Positions 52,500 to 60,947 are shown, numbered from the stretch's first letter. The stretch: 64,000 bases of DNA from Sulfurimicrobium sp031426915 (GCA_031426915.1 JASJPB010000012.1:57683-121682); one strand, 5' to 3'. Numbers and translations: made by a program. Notes: generated by a model from the letters alone, not told the origin.

Positions 52500-53447
52500 T
52501 CAGCGTGTATCAGGCGGCTTGCTACCCCTCAGCACGAAGACCTGCGTGCACCTGGGATAATTCCGGCATCCCCAGAAGGGTCCGTTGTCCCCGCTTCGCT
52601 CGACCATCTTGATGCCGCAAGACGGGCAGCTCGGCGTGGTGTAGTCTCCCTCGGTGGCGAGATTCAACAGGCGCTGTCGCGCCTCCGGCGAGAGCTTGTC
52701 GATCATCTCCAGGAATCGCTTCCCGTTGACCAACTCCAACGGGTTTTCCTGGGCGAAGGCCACGGCCTCCTGGGTGAAATCCCCTGTGATCATGAAGACA
52801 CCTTCCGCCACCTTGTGATGGGTCATCACGCCCAGCAATTCGCGTACCGGTTTCACGCCTACTGGTCGGGAATTCCAGGCCTTGCACTGGATGATGGCAT
52901 CCGGTTCGGTCGAGTCCGCCTGAAAGAGCTTGGCATCGATGCCTCCATCCGCGCCACAGCGTATCGTTTCCGTGCGAAGGCCGAGCTCGCGATAGAACGC
53001 GGCGCAGACCTCCTCAAAACGTTTCCATTCCAGCTCTCGCAGCAATTTCAATGACCATTCGGTGGGGCGCTCCACTGCGGAAGGCGCCCGGGAAAAGGCA
53101 TTGCTCGATCCGTCACCGAACGTGGATGGAGCGGGATCGATGCGGCTGGAGCCGCTCATGCCTGGACGCGGGGCGAATTCGATGATTTGGTTTTGCTGTC
53201 GCCGCCAGGCACTGGACAGGAACGAGTAGAAGGCCACGAGGAACAACAAGCCCGCGACCCAGGGGGCAGAGGTGATCGACAAGTTCGCCAAAGGCTTCAG
53301 GAAAATATTCCGCGCAAAGAATTCCGGGAAGCCCCATCGCAGCACTACGAATGCGATAACGCCCAATACCAGGTTCACCTGCCACGGGGCCGTCGCGATA
53401 TCTCTAGCCAGGGAATTCCGTCTTCTGCCTCTTCTTCGCATTGCCAT
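52500..53447 (-). CDS. Membrane-anchored Mrr-type restriction endonuclease with topoisomerase-type zinc finger
   Basis: The 315-residue product has two membrane helices (about residues 24-40 and 62-79), then an Mrr-like PD-(D/E)XK nuclease domain (about 125-245) with GADGGIDAKLF and AIIQCKAW giving the D and QxK catalytic residues. The C-terminus has a C4 zinc finger CPSCGIKMVERS followed by CRNYPRC, as in topoisomerase I tails. Such nucleases are thought to cut modified or foreign DNA (type IV restriction-like). The ATG at 53447 was preferred to a TTG two codons earlier. It lies downstream of and in the same direction as the XRE gene, with 89 bases between, and converges on the MBL gene. Confidence 0.82.
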   Translation of the reverse strand: MAMRRRGRRRNSLARDIATAPWQVNLVLGVIAFVVLRWGFPEFFARNIFLKPLANLSITSAPWVAGLLFLVAFYSFLSSAWRRQQNQIIEFAPRPGMSGSSRIDPAPSTFGDGSSNAFSRAPSAVERPTEWSLKLLRELEWKRFEEVCAAFYRELGLRTETIRCGADGGIDAKLFQADSTEPDAIIQCKAWNSRPVGVKPVRELLGVMTHHKVAEGVFMITGDFTQEAVAFAQENPLELVNGKRFLEMIDKLSPEARQRLLNLATEGDYTTPSCPSCGIKMVERSGDNGPFWGCRNYPRCTQVFVLRGSKPPDTR

Positions 53448-53536
53448 TCCCAAGGATTTTGTCGGTAGGGCGGGGATATGTCATGGTAATTCTTTCGCCG
53501 CGGCTCTGCCAGCGGATTATTTCACGGCCCCAGTGG

Positions 53537-53776
53537 CTACTTGGCGGCCTTATTTACACACGTCTCAATACTCATCAACTCCCCCGGCGAAATCCCCAGC
53601 GTCTCGGCCAGCTTGCAGATATTCACCAACGCAATATTCCGCTGTCCACGCTCCACACCGCCCACATAGCTCCGTGCCATGCCGCTCTCGAGCGCGAGCT
53701 TTTCCTGCGACCACCCCTTTGCGCGCCTGATCTCGGCGAGCCGTCGTCCAAACAGGACACGCGGATCCGTCTGCAT
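53537..53776 (-). CDS. Small XRE-family regulator, controller-protein-like
   Basis: This is a 79-residue single-domain helix-turn-helix protein (RRLAEIRRAKGWSQEKLALE, then SGMARSYVGGVERGQRN, then LVNICKLAETLGISPGEL). The size and wording are close to controller (C) proteins of restriction-modification systems, which time nuclease expression. The gene precedes the Mrr-type nuclease in the same direction, which fits such a role. A long inverted repeat at 53836-53877, just upstream of its start and also upstream of the divergent lipoprotein gene, is its likely operator. No methyltransferase gene is present in the window. Confidence 0.8.
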   Translation of the reverse strand: MQTDPRVLFGRRLAEIRRAKGWSQEKLALESGMARSYVGGVERGQRNIALVNICKLAETLGISPGELMSIETCVNKAAK

Positions 53777-53835
53777 GCTTTTCCACCGCCAAAAGGAAAA
53801 GATGCTATGGATCGCACCACTATCGGGCCACGTCC

Positions 53836-53877
53836 TATGAGTGACAATACGCGGTCGTGATGCTATTGTTACTCATA
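53836..53877. promoter_or_regulatory. Long inverted repeat between divergent XRE and lipoprotein genes
   Basis: Arms TATGAGTGACAATA (53836-53849) and TATTGTTACTCATA (53864-53877) are complementary at 13 of 14 positions, with a 14-base spacer. The position between two divergent genes and the dyad length fit an operator bound by an XRE dimer or tetramer, probably the product of 53537-53776. Confidence 0.65.
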
Positions 53878-53921
53878 GTGGCCAATCAATGGCGACAGGA
53901 TATTATTTACGGGAGGAAAAC

Positions 53922-54761
53922 GTGTTCAGTTTGAAACTGCCGGCGGTGTTGTGCGCGCTGCTGATACTTACCGCCTGTTCCGGCAAAGGAATGGATCATG
54001 TGATTAGCTTGAAGGAGATCGACAAGCTCGATGAGATCGCAAACCAGATGAATCCGGAGGAGGGTGAGGTCTTTCGACAGACCGTCGTCGCCGAAGTCGG
54101 GAAACTCACGCTGCAACTCGGTCTATCGGCGATTACCGAAGGTTTTGCGGCCAACGCTGATCCGAGCCGGGATTCGGCAACGCCAAGCATGGACGACGCG
54201 CTCGCCAAGCTTCAGGCCTTCGATGGAAAAACGGCGCGCTCCGCCACGATTGAGATATTGAATTCCCACAAGACCGTCCTCCAGGCCAAGAAGGACGGCG
54301 CGGCGCGCGTGGCCTCCGCGCGCCAGGAACTGGCAAAGCAGGTAGCCGCCGTCAAGTTCGATGTGCAGAGCGTGGATGTTTCCCAGCGCAGCGACTTCGG
54401 GCGGGCAACCGACTATCTGTCCGTCCGTGCCAGCGTTTCCGCTCCAGATGCACCCGAGGTGTCCATTAGCGGGATGAGAATCCACATCCTCGGGGACGAT
54501 GGCAAGGAACTGCGTCCGCCGATTCTCGCCAAGGCGGACCTCAGGCTTCCCTGTTCGTCGTGCGAGGTCTACCTCACATCCAGCGCCGACCCGGTGGCCG
54601 GCTATGGCGACATTCCCAAGGACCCGTCCGCAGTCACGGTGGAAGCCATCGAATGGTCCGCTCCCAATGAGCCATCGGGCAACAATGCGGATGCCGCCGA
54701 CCTGGATAACCGTCTCGCGACCCTGGACCGCAAGATTGCCCTGGTCAGCAAACGCAAATAA
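53922..54761 (+). CDS. Predicted outer-membrane or periplasmic lipoprotein
   Basis: The 279-residue product begins with a lipoprotein signal: a hydrophobic stretch LPAVLCALLILTACSG with the lipobox LTAC, placing the modified cysteine at residue 19. The GTG at 53922 was chosen because GGGAGG precedes it by five bases and the signal then starts at once; upstream ATG codons would add residues before the signal. The mature part is soluble with a long helical section (about residues 30-140) and a beta-rich C-terminal half carrying the pair CSSC. It is not a family I recognise. It heads a run of three genes for exported proteins and is divergent from the XRE regulator, whose putative operator could control it. 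Confidence 0.75.
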   Translation: MFSLKLPAVLCALLILTACSGKGMDHVISLKEIDKLDEIANQMNPEEGEVFRQTVVAEVGKLTLQLGLSAITEGFAANADPSRDSATPSMDDALAKLQAFDGKTARSATIEILNSHKTVLQAKKDGAARVASARQELAKQVAAVKFDVQSVDVSQRSDFGRATDYLSVRASVSAPDAPEVSISGMRIHILGDDGKELRPPILAKADLRLPCSSCEVYLTSSADPVAGYGDIPKDPSAVTVEAIEWSAPNEPSGNNADAADLDNRLATLDRKIALVSKRK

Positions 54762-54778
54762 CAAAAAGGAATCCAAGA

Positions 54779-55621
54779 GTGAAATTCAGATTGATGATCG
54801 CCCTCGCGCTGGCGGTTCTGCCCTGGACAACATGCCACGCGATTGACGGGCAACTGGCTGCGGAAATGGCCAAGGAAATGGCAAAAGGCTGCAAGACCGA
54901 ATCCATGAAGACAAATCCCAAGGCCAGCAAAAAGGCGACCGAGGAATACTGCAACTGCTTCGGACGAGAGGTGGCCTCCGGCGTCGACGACGCAGACCTG
55001 GGTGCGTTCCTGCAGGACAAGGAGACGCCTCATTTCACCAGACTGACGGCGGAAGCCGAAACGCTCTGTCGCGGCCGGTATTTTGAAATCAGTGGCAACG
55101 AAACCCGGAAGAAGACGAAGTATGAAGATCTCCCCGACATCAGCCTGGAGGGGATCACGCGCACCAGGTCCGGCGTCTTTGCGCCGGCGCAGACCGAAGG
55201 CGCGTCCGTCATGATGGATAGCGAGACGGTCTACATGCTCAGGACCGGCAATCTCTTTTGCGGATGGTCATCGTCTTCGCTGGCCGGCCAGAGCACCCGC
55301 TCGGCCATCAACGAACTCAGGTCGTCCGGCCCGACCATCGCGAAAACGATCCTGAAAACCCCGGATGCGCTCATGACGAATTTCGCGGAAACCAAGATCC
55401 GCAACAACCCGGCCGTCTTCATGGAATTCTCCGGCACGATGAATACGGCCGGAGGGGATCGGCGCGACATGGTGATCCTCATGGCCATGTCGCTGGAAGT
55501 GAGCAAGAACGCCAACGTGGCCGGCTTCTGCATGACCGAGGCAAGCCACTACGACAAGCTCCGCAAGGCCATGTCGACGCTCGCCACCGCGGCGACGTCC
55601 TCGCGGACATACAGGAATTGA
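54779..55621 (+). CDS. Exported protein of unknown function
   Basis: The 280-residue product has a Sec signal peptide (KFRLMIALALAVLPW, cleavage probably after CHA near residue 21). A small cysteine-containing helical domain follows (KGCKTESMK and EEYCNCFGRE), which resembles the paired-cysteine motif of several short periplasmic proteins. The rest is a mixed alpha/beta domain of about 160 residues without a family I can name. The start is GTG with AAGGA upstream. It lies 17 bases after the lipoprotein gene, so the two are likely co-transcribed and act in the same compartment. Confidence 0.7.
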   Translation: MKFRLMIALALAVLPWTTCHAIDGQLAAEMAKEMAKGCKTESMKTNPKASKKATEEYCNCFGREVASGVDDADLGAFLQDKETPHFTRLTAEAETLCRGRYFEISGNETRKKTKYEDLPDISLEGITRTRSGVFAPAQTEGASVMMDSETVYMLRTGNLFCGWSSSSLAGQSTRSAINELRSSGPTIAKTILKTPDALMTNFAETKIRNNPAVFMEFSGTMNTAGGDRRDMVILMAMSLEVSKNANVAGFCMTEASHYDKLRKAMSTLATAATSSRTYRN

Positions 55622-55685
55622 CCGCGGCGAGGCTGGCGCGGATCGCGCGCGCCGCGGCAAACCCTCCAACAGCACCGGAGTCGAA

Positions 55686-56096
55686 ATGAACAAGATCGTC
55701 ACGCTCGCCATCATCGCCACGTTGCTTGCAGGGCAAGTCCACGCGGAGGATACGGGTCAACCTGGGGAGGGCATGGCCAGCAACACGGCGGTAGCCGGGG
55801 CGGCTGCCGATGCCGAGGGCACGGGGCCGGCCAGGCAGGAGGAGGCGCGCGGCAAGTGCACGCCCGCGCGGCAGCAAAAGACAGCATCGTCCGGCCTCAA
55901 GATTCTTGGCGGCCTGCTGATGTTCGCCGGCGCCATCGTCGGCGCCGTGGCGCCGGTCGGTAGCGGCGCCCTCACGGCCGCTGCGGCCGGCGCGCTATCG
56001 GCCGACGCTGCGGCAAATGCCGTATCGAGGCGCGAGGATAGGGATTGCACCGAGACGCAGCGCAGTGACCGCAACACACAGAACAGCCCGAGCTGA
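55686..56096 (+). CDS. Small exported protein with glycine/alanine-rich hydrophobic segment
   Basis: The 136-residue product has a signal peptide (MNKIVTLAIIATLLAGQVHA). A hydrophilic linker with one cysteine follows, then the hydrophobic glycine-rich stretch KILGGLLMFAGAIVGAVAPV and an alanine-rich region, and finally a charged tail with a second cysteine. The glycine spacing resembles glycine-zipper membrane segments. It is third in the run of exported-protein genes, 64 bases after the preceding gene. Function unknown. Confidence 0.65.
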   Translation: MNKIVTLAIIATLLAGQVHAEDTGQPGEGMASNTAVAGAAADAEGTGPARQEEARGKCTPARQQKTASSGLKILGGLLMFAGAIVGAVAPVGSGALTAAAAGALSADAAANAVSRREDRDCTETQRSDRNTQNSPS

Positions 56097-56162
56097 ATCC
56101 AGTCGGAGCGAGGCCTGCAATCCGGAGAGGCCGTCGCTATCGTTTTCCCGTGAAGGAATACA

Positions 56163-56855
56163 ATGGGGAACGATCGTTCCATTGGCACACGCACCCGCAT
56201 GAAAAATCCAGCACAAGAACGCTTTCTCCGCCGGATGAGGCAATACCACCGGAACCATCCCTGGCGCCTGGAGGGTGGGCTGTTCGTACCTCATGCATAT
56301 CTCGGGCCGCGGAAGACGCTCTCCTGGTGGGATGACCTGGGCTTCATCCTCAACGGCCGACGCGTCATGGTGTGGTGGGTGCATCCCCGGATGCAATACG
56401 CTGACCGGATCCACTCCCTCGCCTGGCAGGAGGCGGGAGAGTCACCGTTGAATGGCGAGGACATATTCGGATCCGCCGAAAAACAATTTGCGAAGCTCGG
56501 CCGCTCCAGAAAAAAGATCATTTCCTATCGCACGGCGGAGCCGCCTGCGGCGATGAAGGATTATTACGCCCGATACGATGAAATCGAAAAACGCATCGAA
56601 GCCGAAGGCCTCGATTTTGTGGTGACTCCTTCGATGAAGATTCAAAGGCTTTCATGGTGCACGGGGGTCGAGCTCTGCCTGCCGCTGGAGGTGCGCGACC
56701 GCGAAGAACTCGAAAAACTGGCGGCGCTCGCCAGGCGGCTGCTCAAGCGGGAAACCACATCCAACGATGAATTCCCGGCCTACCAATACAGACGGCAAGA
56801 TTGGCTGGCCGAGTTGGTGGCCAGGGACCGGGATCGGGCAAGCCGGAACGAATGA
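56163..56855 (+). CDS. Hypothetical protein, basic and aromatic-rich
   Basis: The 230-residue product has no signal peptide or membrane helix. It is basic and rich in Trp and Tyr (FVPHAYLGPRKTLSWWDD, RRVMVWWVHPRMQYADRIH). The C-terminal part is helical (EELEKLAALARRLLKRE). AAGGA precedes the ATG at 56163; an ATG 12 codons later is a less likely alternative. I do not recognise the family. It ends before a palindrome at 56951-56969 that could end transcription from this side and from the convergent small gene. Confidence 0.6.
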   Translation: MGNDRSIGTRTRMKNPAQERFLRRMRQYHRNHPWRLEGGLFVPHAYLGPRKTLSWWDDLGFILNGRRVMVWWVHPRMQYADRIHSLAWQEAGESPLNGEDIFGSAEKQFAKLGRSRKKIISYRTAEPPAAMKDYYARYDEIEKRIEAEGLDFVVTPSMKIQRLSWCTGVELCLPLEVRDREELEKLAALARRLLKRETTSNDEFPAYQYRRQDWLAELVARDRDRASRNE

Positions 56856-56948
56856 CGTGGTGATGCACGGCGACCATCGACGCCCAATAATTCGGCAATG
56901 ATAACTTTCCCCGCACCGTCCGTGCCTTACGCACCATGGTCGGGCGGT

Positions 56949-56969
56949 TTATCCACAGAATCTGTGGAT
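56949..56969. terminator. Palindrome with DnaA-box sequence between convergent genes
   Basis: ATCCACAG (56951-56958) and CTGTGGAT (56962-56969) form a perfect eight-base stem with a three-base loop, and TTATCCACA (56949-56957) equals the DnaA-box consensus. The site lies between the ends of two convergent genes, so it may act as a bidirectional transcription stop, although no T-run follows. A replication-related role is the alternative. Confidence 0.35.
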
Positions 56970-56975
56970 GAAATG

Positions 56976-57170
56976 CTAAGCCGCGGCCAAGCCTGAACTT
57001 GATGCCTTGGCATGCTTGGCCTGGTCAATCGCCCGTAGCCGATGTTCCATGGAATCGAGTAAATCAAAGAGCTGGGAAGGGACAATGTCCTTGTCCGCCG
57101 GATCAGTCTGGAGGTCTAGTCTGACTTCCGCGACGAGGTCGAGCGCCAGGTTTCGGGTGAAGGGTGTCAT
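56976..57170 (-). CDS. Small hypothetical protein
   Basis: A 64-residue acidic-to-neutral helical protein (LDLVAEVRLDLQTDPAD, then LFDLLDSMEHRLRAID) is preceded by AGGA at a suitable distance from the ATG at 57170. It has no recognised family and no membrane segment. The codon choice fits the neighbours, but the size makes the call moderate. Confidence 0.45.
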   Translation of the reverse strand: MTPFTRNLALDLVAEVRLDLQTDPADKDIVPSQLFDLLDSMEHRLRAIDQAKHAKASSSGLAAA

Positions 57171-57919
57171 ATTGATTCCTGAATGTTGCTCCCTATCCGC
57201 GAAGCGGCGCGCTTTTTGCCAGTCGACATGTGGCCGGCATTCGTCCTGCGGAAACCAAAAGGTGCAACAAAAAGCGCGATATTCAACACCTCATTCGGGC
57301 CGTCGTCAACCCTCCTTAAACCCTAAAACGACAGCCAAACCTTGCGAGCCCGCTTCGGGTGCGCTGGCGGTTCACTGGTGGTGAACAAACGCGCGAAAGA
57401 TTCGCTGCCAATCATCCTGGTGACCTGGCGGTGTACTGGCGGTTCACTGGTACGGGTGAGGGATGCCTGAAATCACGGCTCGCAATCCTCTTGGTACGCT
57501 AGCGGTGCACTACGGGTTCGCTGGCATATGCGCGCCAATCTGAGAGTAGATGGATTTCAAGGCTCGCGGTTGCCAAAACGGTAAGCATTGAACAAATAAA
57601 CCTGTTTTCGGAAACCCAAAATAGGATATTCGCGCACGGTTGGTTTTGCGGGCCTATCAGAGGTGAAGCGCGCATTCCCATTCCTGCGCAAACTGCTCGC
57701 AGTGGTCGCGCCGAGGCCATGCTGGCGCATCTGGATCCGTGACCCCAGTGCTCCTGTGCGATATTCGATATTCCCCGGTATTTCTCGTTTTCCAACCCTT
57801 GCGTGATTCGACTTCACGGTTAAGTTGAATCCAGGGTCACGAAGCAAACGCAAATCGCAATCCCGCTTCAAGCCCCGATGCAATCGACAAGATGGAAAAC
57901 AAACAAAAGGAGAAATGAC
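57171..57919. other. Non-coding segment with direct repeats
   Basis: About 750 bases without a supportable gene. The middle part holds imperfect direct repeats, including the exact 16-mer listed at 57364-57451 and related copies starting near 57408 and 57482 that match at about 70 percent over 44 bases. GC content is lower and mixed compared with the genes around. It could be a replication or transfer origin, a promoter region for the gene at 57920, or decayed DNA. Confidence 0.5.
57364..57451 (+). repeat. Exact 16-bp direct repeat pair, iteron-like
   Basis: CTGGCGGTTCACTGGT occurs at 57364-57379 and again at 57436-57451, 72 bases apart. Weaker versions follow (CTGGCGGTGTACTGG at 57425, CTAGCGGTGCACTACGGG at 57499). 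The regular arrangement is reminiscent of iterons, but no replication initiator gene is directly adjacent. Confidence 0.5.
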
Positions 57920-58783
57920 ATGAACCAGATCGCTGTCAGCACCCGCGAACGCGACGACGGCCAGGTCGACGTCGCCTACCGCATCCACGAGGCACATCCC
58001 CTGGCAAACGGCGTCGTGCGCGTTTCACTCGCCAGCCACATCAACCAGGATCGCGCCATTATCGCCGAACTGGCCGCCCTGCAATACCTGCTGTGCCAAG
58101 CGGAAGTCTGCGGTCCCGGACGGACAGGCCTGGGACTCGAAGTGCAGGTCTCCCACGGCGCCATCAAGCGCGCCGTGCTGCAAGGCGCTCTCAAGGCAGC
58201 CGATGCCGGCAGGACCGACAAGGCTCACATCGTCCCCTATACCCACTTCCTCGCCACACGCTTCTTCGCGGCGAACAAAACAGTGGTGCATGACCCCGCG
58301 TGGGCCAAAGGCTGCATGTTGAAGTACAGCCAACACGCCATATCGGTGGACGAGCCCAGGGAAGCGACCCTTTCCACCCAGGTCGGCAACGCGGTCATCA
58401 GCCGCCACGCCCTCACGCGCTTCGTACAACGCTTCATCGCCCGTGACCTCCTCGCCGGACGAGCGGCCGGAGACGACGAGATCGCCACCATCGCCGACCT
58501 CGACCCCAAATACTGGACCCGCGCCTGGAAGTCTCTCGCCCGGCTACTTATTTCTCAAAATACCGTCGTTTCAGCTCTTGCGTGTTCGAAGTTGGGTGAG
58601 AGCATGGTTTCAAGACACGGCAAACAGGCGAAATATCTGCACCACGCCGACTCCCAGGCCATCTTCATATTGGTCCCGGAAGGCAGGCAACTCGTCCTAG
58701 CCACTGTCCTGCGCGATTTCGACGACAACCGGCTGCTCCAGCGCCCACCCCGATACATCGGCGGTCGCCTGGTTCCGGCCTGA
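57920..58783 (+). CDS. Hypothetical island protein (287 aa)
   Basis: The protein is soluble and mixed alpha/beta, with an N-terminal half (about residues 1-110) that alternates beta strands and helices (GVVRVSLASHINQDRAIIAE, LEVQVSHGAIKRAVLQGALK) and a C-terminal half with many conserved-looking basic residues (ISRHALTRFVQRFIARD). The ATG at 57920 follows AAGGAG; a longer frame starting 42 bases upstream has no such site. The N-terminal strand-helix pattern recalls RNase H-like folds, but I cannot identify catalytic residues, so no function is assigned. It begins the run of small island genes leading to the recombinase. Confidence 0.7.
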   Translation: MNQIAVSTRERDDGQVDVAYRIHEAHPLANGVVRVSLASHINQDRAIIAELAALQYLLCQAEVCGPGRTGLGLEVQVSHGAIKRAVLQGALKAADAGRTDKAHIVPYTHFLATRFFAANKTVVHDPAWAKGCMLKYSQHAISVDEPREATLSTQVGNAVISRHALTRFVQRFIARDLLAGRAAGDDEIATIADLDPKYWTRAWKSLARLLISQNTVVSALACSKLGESMVSRHGKQAKYLHHADSQAIFILVPEGRQLVLATVLRDFDDNRLLQRPPRYIGGRLVPA

Positions 58784-58960
58784 GTACCCGAGAACGTGCA
58801 ACCCGTCCGCGGCGCAGCGGAGGATACGGCGGACAACCGTCCATCCAAAGCGACCTCGGACAAGGGCCATACCGGCCCAAGACCGGCATCCCCCGATGCC
58901 ATACACAACCACCAGTCCGACCGCAAAGCCGGAAGACTGGACAATGCAAGGAGAAACAAA

Positions 58961-59065
58961 ATGTTGAGCAAAGCACACGTTATCGAGTTACTGGTCCAGG
59001 CCACCATTCATTCCGCCCTGTTAATCATGCTGGAGAAGGTGCTCCACGCGGCTGCGGGAGCCTGA
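58961..59065 (+). CDS. Very small hydrophobic protein (34 aa)
   Basis: MLSKAHVIELLVQATIHSAL begins a 34-residue peptide that is almost one amphipathic or membrane helix, ending in LHAAAGA. AAGGAG lies at a good distance from the ATG. No family is known to me. It could be a membrane-active peptide such as a type I toxin or a small regulator, but only the ribosome-binding site and gene context support it. Confidence 0.45.
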   Translation: MLSKAHVIELLVQATIHSALLIMLEKVLHAAAGA

Positions 59066-59150
59066 GCATGAACCCTAGAGTGCGCGGTGTTAGCCACCCA
59101 GCCGGACATCGCCCGGCTGGCGAGGCAGGAACCCCGGAAAGGAGCCCGGC

Positions 59151-59435
59151 ATGGCTGACCTGACTGTATTCGGCATGCCCTTCTACGACTTCATCACGCT
59201 GACGCTCATCGTGGCGCCGGTCGGAGGCATCCTGATGGCGACCTTCGCCGCCTTGGGCGAACTGTACTGGAAGGGTCTGGCCGAGGAACTGGAGCAGCTT
59301 GCCGGACCTGTCGACGACCTGAGCGAGAGCAGTCCATGGGAAATATTTACGCGCAGCATCAAGAGCGCCTGGCGCCGCGATCTGTGGTTGCCCCTCGCGG
59401 TAGTCCGGGCGCTGCTCCGGCACTTGAAGCGGTAG
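59151..59435 (+). CDS. Small membrane protein (94 aa)
   Basis: One clear membrane segment (ITLTLIVAPVGGILMATFAA) is followed by an acidic linker (LEQLAGPVDDLSES) and an amphipathic basic tail ending in LLRHLKR. GGAAAGGAG precedes the ATG. It has no recognisable family. It is followed after 53 bases by the zinc-finger-like gene, so both may be in one operon. Confidence 0.6.
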   Translation: MADLTVFGMPFYDFITLTLIVAPVGGILMATFAALGELYWKGLAEELEQLAGPVDDLSESSPWEIFTRSIKSAWRRDLWLPLAVVRALLRHLKR

Positions 59436-59488
59436 GGCGATGTATCGCCATTCATTCTCCACCACACAAGACCCAAGGAGGAGCACCC

Positions 59489-59989
59489 ATGCTCAAACAT
59501 GAAACCGTGACCATTCTCCAGGCAATTGCCGCCGTCTGCGACCGCTGCGACCGTGAGCTGCGGAAGCGCGCGCACGATGGCGAATGGGAAGAACGAATTT
59601 CCATCGCTTTCCGCGGCGGATACCACTCGATCTTCGGTGACGGCAACGCCGTTGAGCTCGACCTCTGCCAACACTGCCTCAAGGAAACGCTCGGCCCCTG
59701 GCTGCGCATTACCGATGACGGCTGGCCCAAGGCCGTTCCCCTCCACGCCGGCCAGGAATGCCAGCGCCGGATTCAACCGGATAGCCCAGACGACCTGGAA
59801 GATTTCAACGGGGGAGGGGAGGTCGAGGTGACGTCCGGACCCATAAGGGGCTTTCCAAGGGTGGAAGGCCCCATCGAAGGGCTGAAGTCGTTCTTCGAGG
59901 AACACGGGGTGGTACCGGAAGAGGAGGCTCAGGGTCCCTCTCTGCCGGATCACGCCGCCAATTCGAGAAAGGGAGAGGAGCAATCATGA
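59489..59989 (+). CDS. Hypothetical protein with paired CxxC motifs
   Basis: The 166-residue product has CDRCD near residue 17 and CQHC near residue 57 with beta strands between (ISIAFRGGYHSIFGDG), a likely zinc-ribbon arrangement. The C-terminal third is acidic and low in complexity. The ATG at 59489 is chosen because AAGGAGG precedes it; the frame is open further upstream but overlaps the previous gene. Its stop overlaps the next start as ATGA, so translation is coupled. Confidence 0.65.
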   Translation: MLKHETVTILQAIAAVCDRCDRELRKRAHDGEWEERISIAFRGGYHSIFGDGNAVELDLCQHCLKETLGPWLRITDDGWPKAVPLHAGQECQRRIQPDSPDDLEDFNGGGEVEVTSGPIRGFPRVEGPIEGLKSFFEEHGVVPEEEAQGPSLPDHAANSRKGEEQS

Positions 59990-60438
59990 TATTCGAACTC
60001 TGGAGCCGACGTCGCAAACGGATGAACTGGATATCGTGGGAGAGCTTCCTTAAAAAGCTCCCTGACGAGGAACGTCAGGCCATCAAGGCTAATTCCCGCG
60101 CGATGCTCGCCGCACGCAAGTACCGGGTGCGCACCATGATCTGGACGCGCACCGGTCCCCACTGGTGTCCGCGCTTCTTCAGCAGACGCAACATCTCCAG
60201 CCTGCGTCGCCGCGCCAAGGCTCGCCTGCGCGAGGCCACCGAATGGCGCCGACACCCGAAGCGCCGGCCGACCCGGCTGCTGCGCAGCAAGGGCTGGGGT
60301 GTGCGCGCCTGCCCGCACCTGTTCGGCAGGGACTGCCTCGGATCCTGGAAGTCGTGGCTGAGCGGGGACGGAAACCGCATCGTCACCAGTCTGGCGGGGA
60401 GAGAGGTGCCGCAACAGCAAGAGAAGGGCGCGCCATGA
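59986..60438 (+). CDS. Basic hypothetical protein (150 aa)
   Basis: A strongly basic protein with many Arg and Trp residues (MIFELWSRRRKRMNWISWES, ISSLRRRAKARLREATEWRR) and three cysteines. No known family is recognised. It overlaps both neighbours by ATGA at start and end, so it is co-translated with the zinc-ribbon protein and with the Panacea-domain protein. Because Panacea domains usually act as antitoxins for the gene beside them, this protein is a candidate partner, but nothing in the sequence shows a toxin fold. Confidence 0.5.
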   Translation: MIFELWSRRRKRMNWISWESFLKKLPDEERQAIKANSRAMLAARKYRVRTMIWTRTGPHWCPRFFSRRNISSLRRRAKARLREATEWRRHPKRRPTRLLRSKGWGVRACPHLFGRDCLGSWKSWLSGDGNRIVTSLAGREVPQQQEKGAP

Positions 60439-60947
60439 AGACGGAATATAACCAGAAACTGGCGGCGATGATGCTGTTGCTGGTGCAAGGACGTAAAACC
60501 CGGCGCACGACGCTGAACAAGCTGCTGTTCTTCGCCGACCTGGTCCACATGCTCAAGTTCGGCTGGACCATCTCCGGGTCCAATTACCTGAAACTCATGT
60601 ACGGCCCGGCCGCCGAGGAAAGCGATGTCAGCCGCACCACGCTGGTGATGGCGGGATTCCTGAAAGAGGAGCGCCAGAGCCTCCATGGCAGCTATCACTA
60701 CTGGTACGAAGCGGACGAAGCGCGCGTCGATCTGGAACGTGTACGACGCGACCTGTCCGAAGGCGAACTGGACGTGCTGGACCGGGTGCGGCAACGGCTC
60801 GCACCCAGGACGGCGACCTACCTCTCGGAACGAAATCACCAGTTCGAGCCTTGGGTCAGCACCCTGACCGCCGAGGTGCTGGATTTCTCCAAGGCGCATC
60901 ACGACAAGAAGCTGATCGCGTGGGTGAAGCGGATGAAGCTGATCTGA
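60435..60947 (+). CDS. Panacea (SocA-like, DUF4065) domain protein
   Basis: The 170-residue product matches the Panacea/SocA-like domain: TLNKLLFFADLVHMLKFGWT, then ISGSNYLKLMYGPAAEE. This fold is used as a general antitoxin domain paired with many different toxins, and is also found in phage and mobile-element proteins (GepA-type). The ATG lies in the ATGA overlap with the upstream gene. The C-terminal part is helical and basic. Whether it neutralises the upstream basic protein or acts as a regulator cannot be decided. Confidence 0.7.
   Translation: MKTEYNQKLAAMMLLLVQGRKTRRTTLNKLLFFADLVHMLKFGWTISGSNYLKLMYGPAAEESDVSRTTLVMAGFLKEERQSLHGSYHYWYEADEARVDLERVRRDLSEGELDVLDRVRQRLAPRTATYLSERNHQFEPWVSTLTAEVLDFSKAHHDKKLIAWVKRMKLI

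Noticed and set aside
57557..57997. Antisense open frame of 146 codons over the non-coding repeat region
   Set aside because: It runs across the start of the 57920 gene, has no start signals and reads as random sequence.
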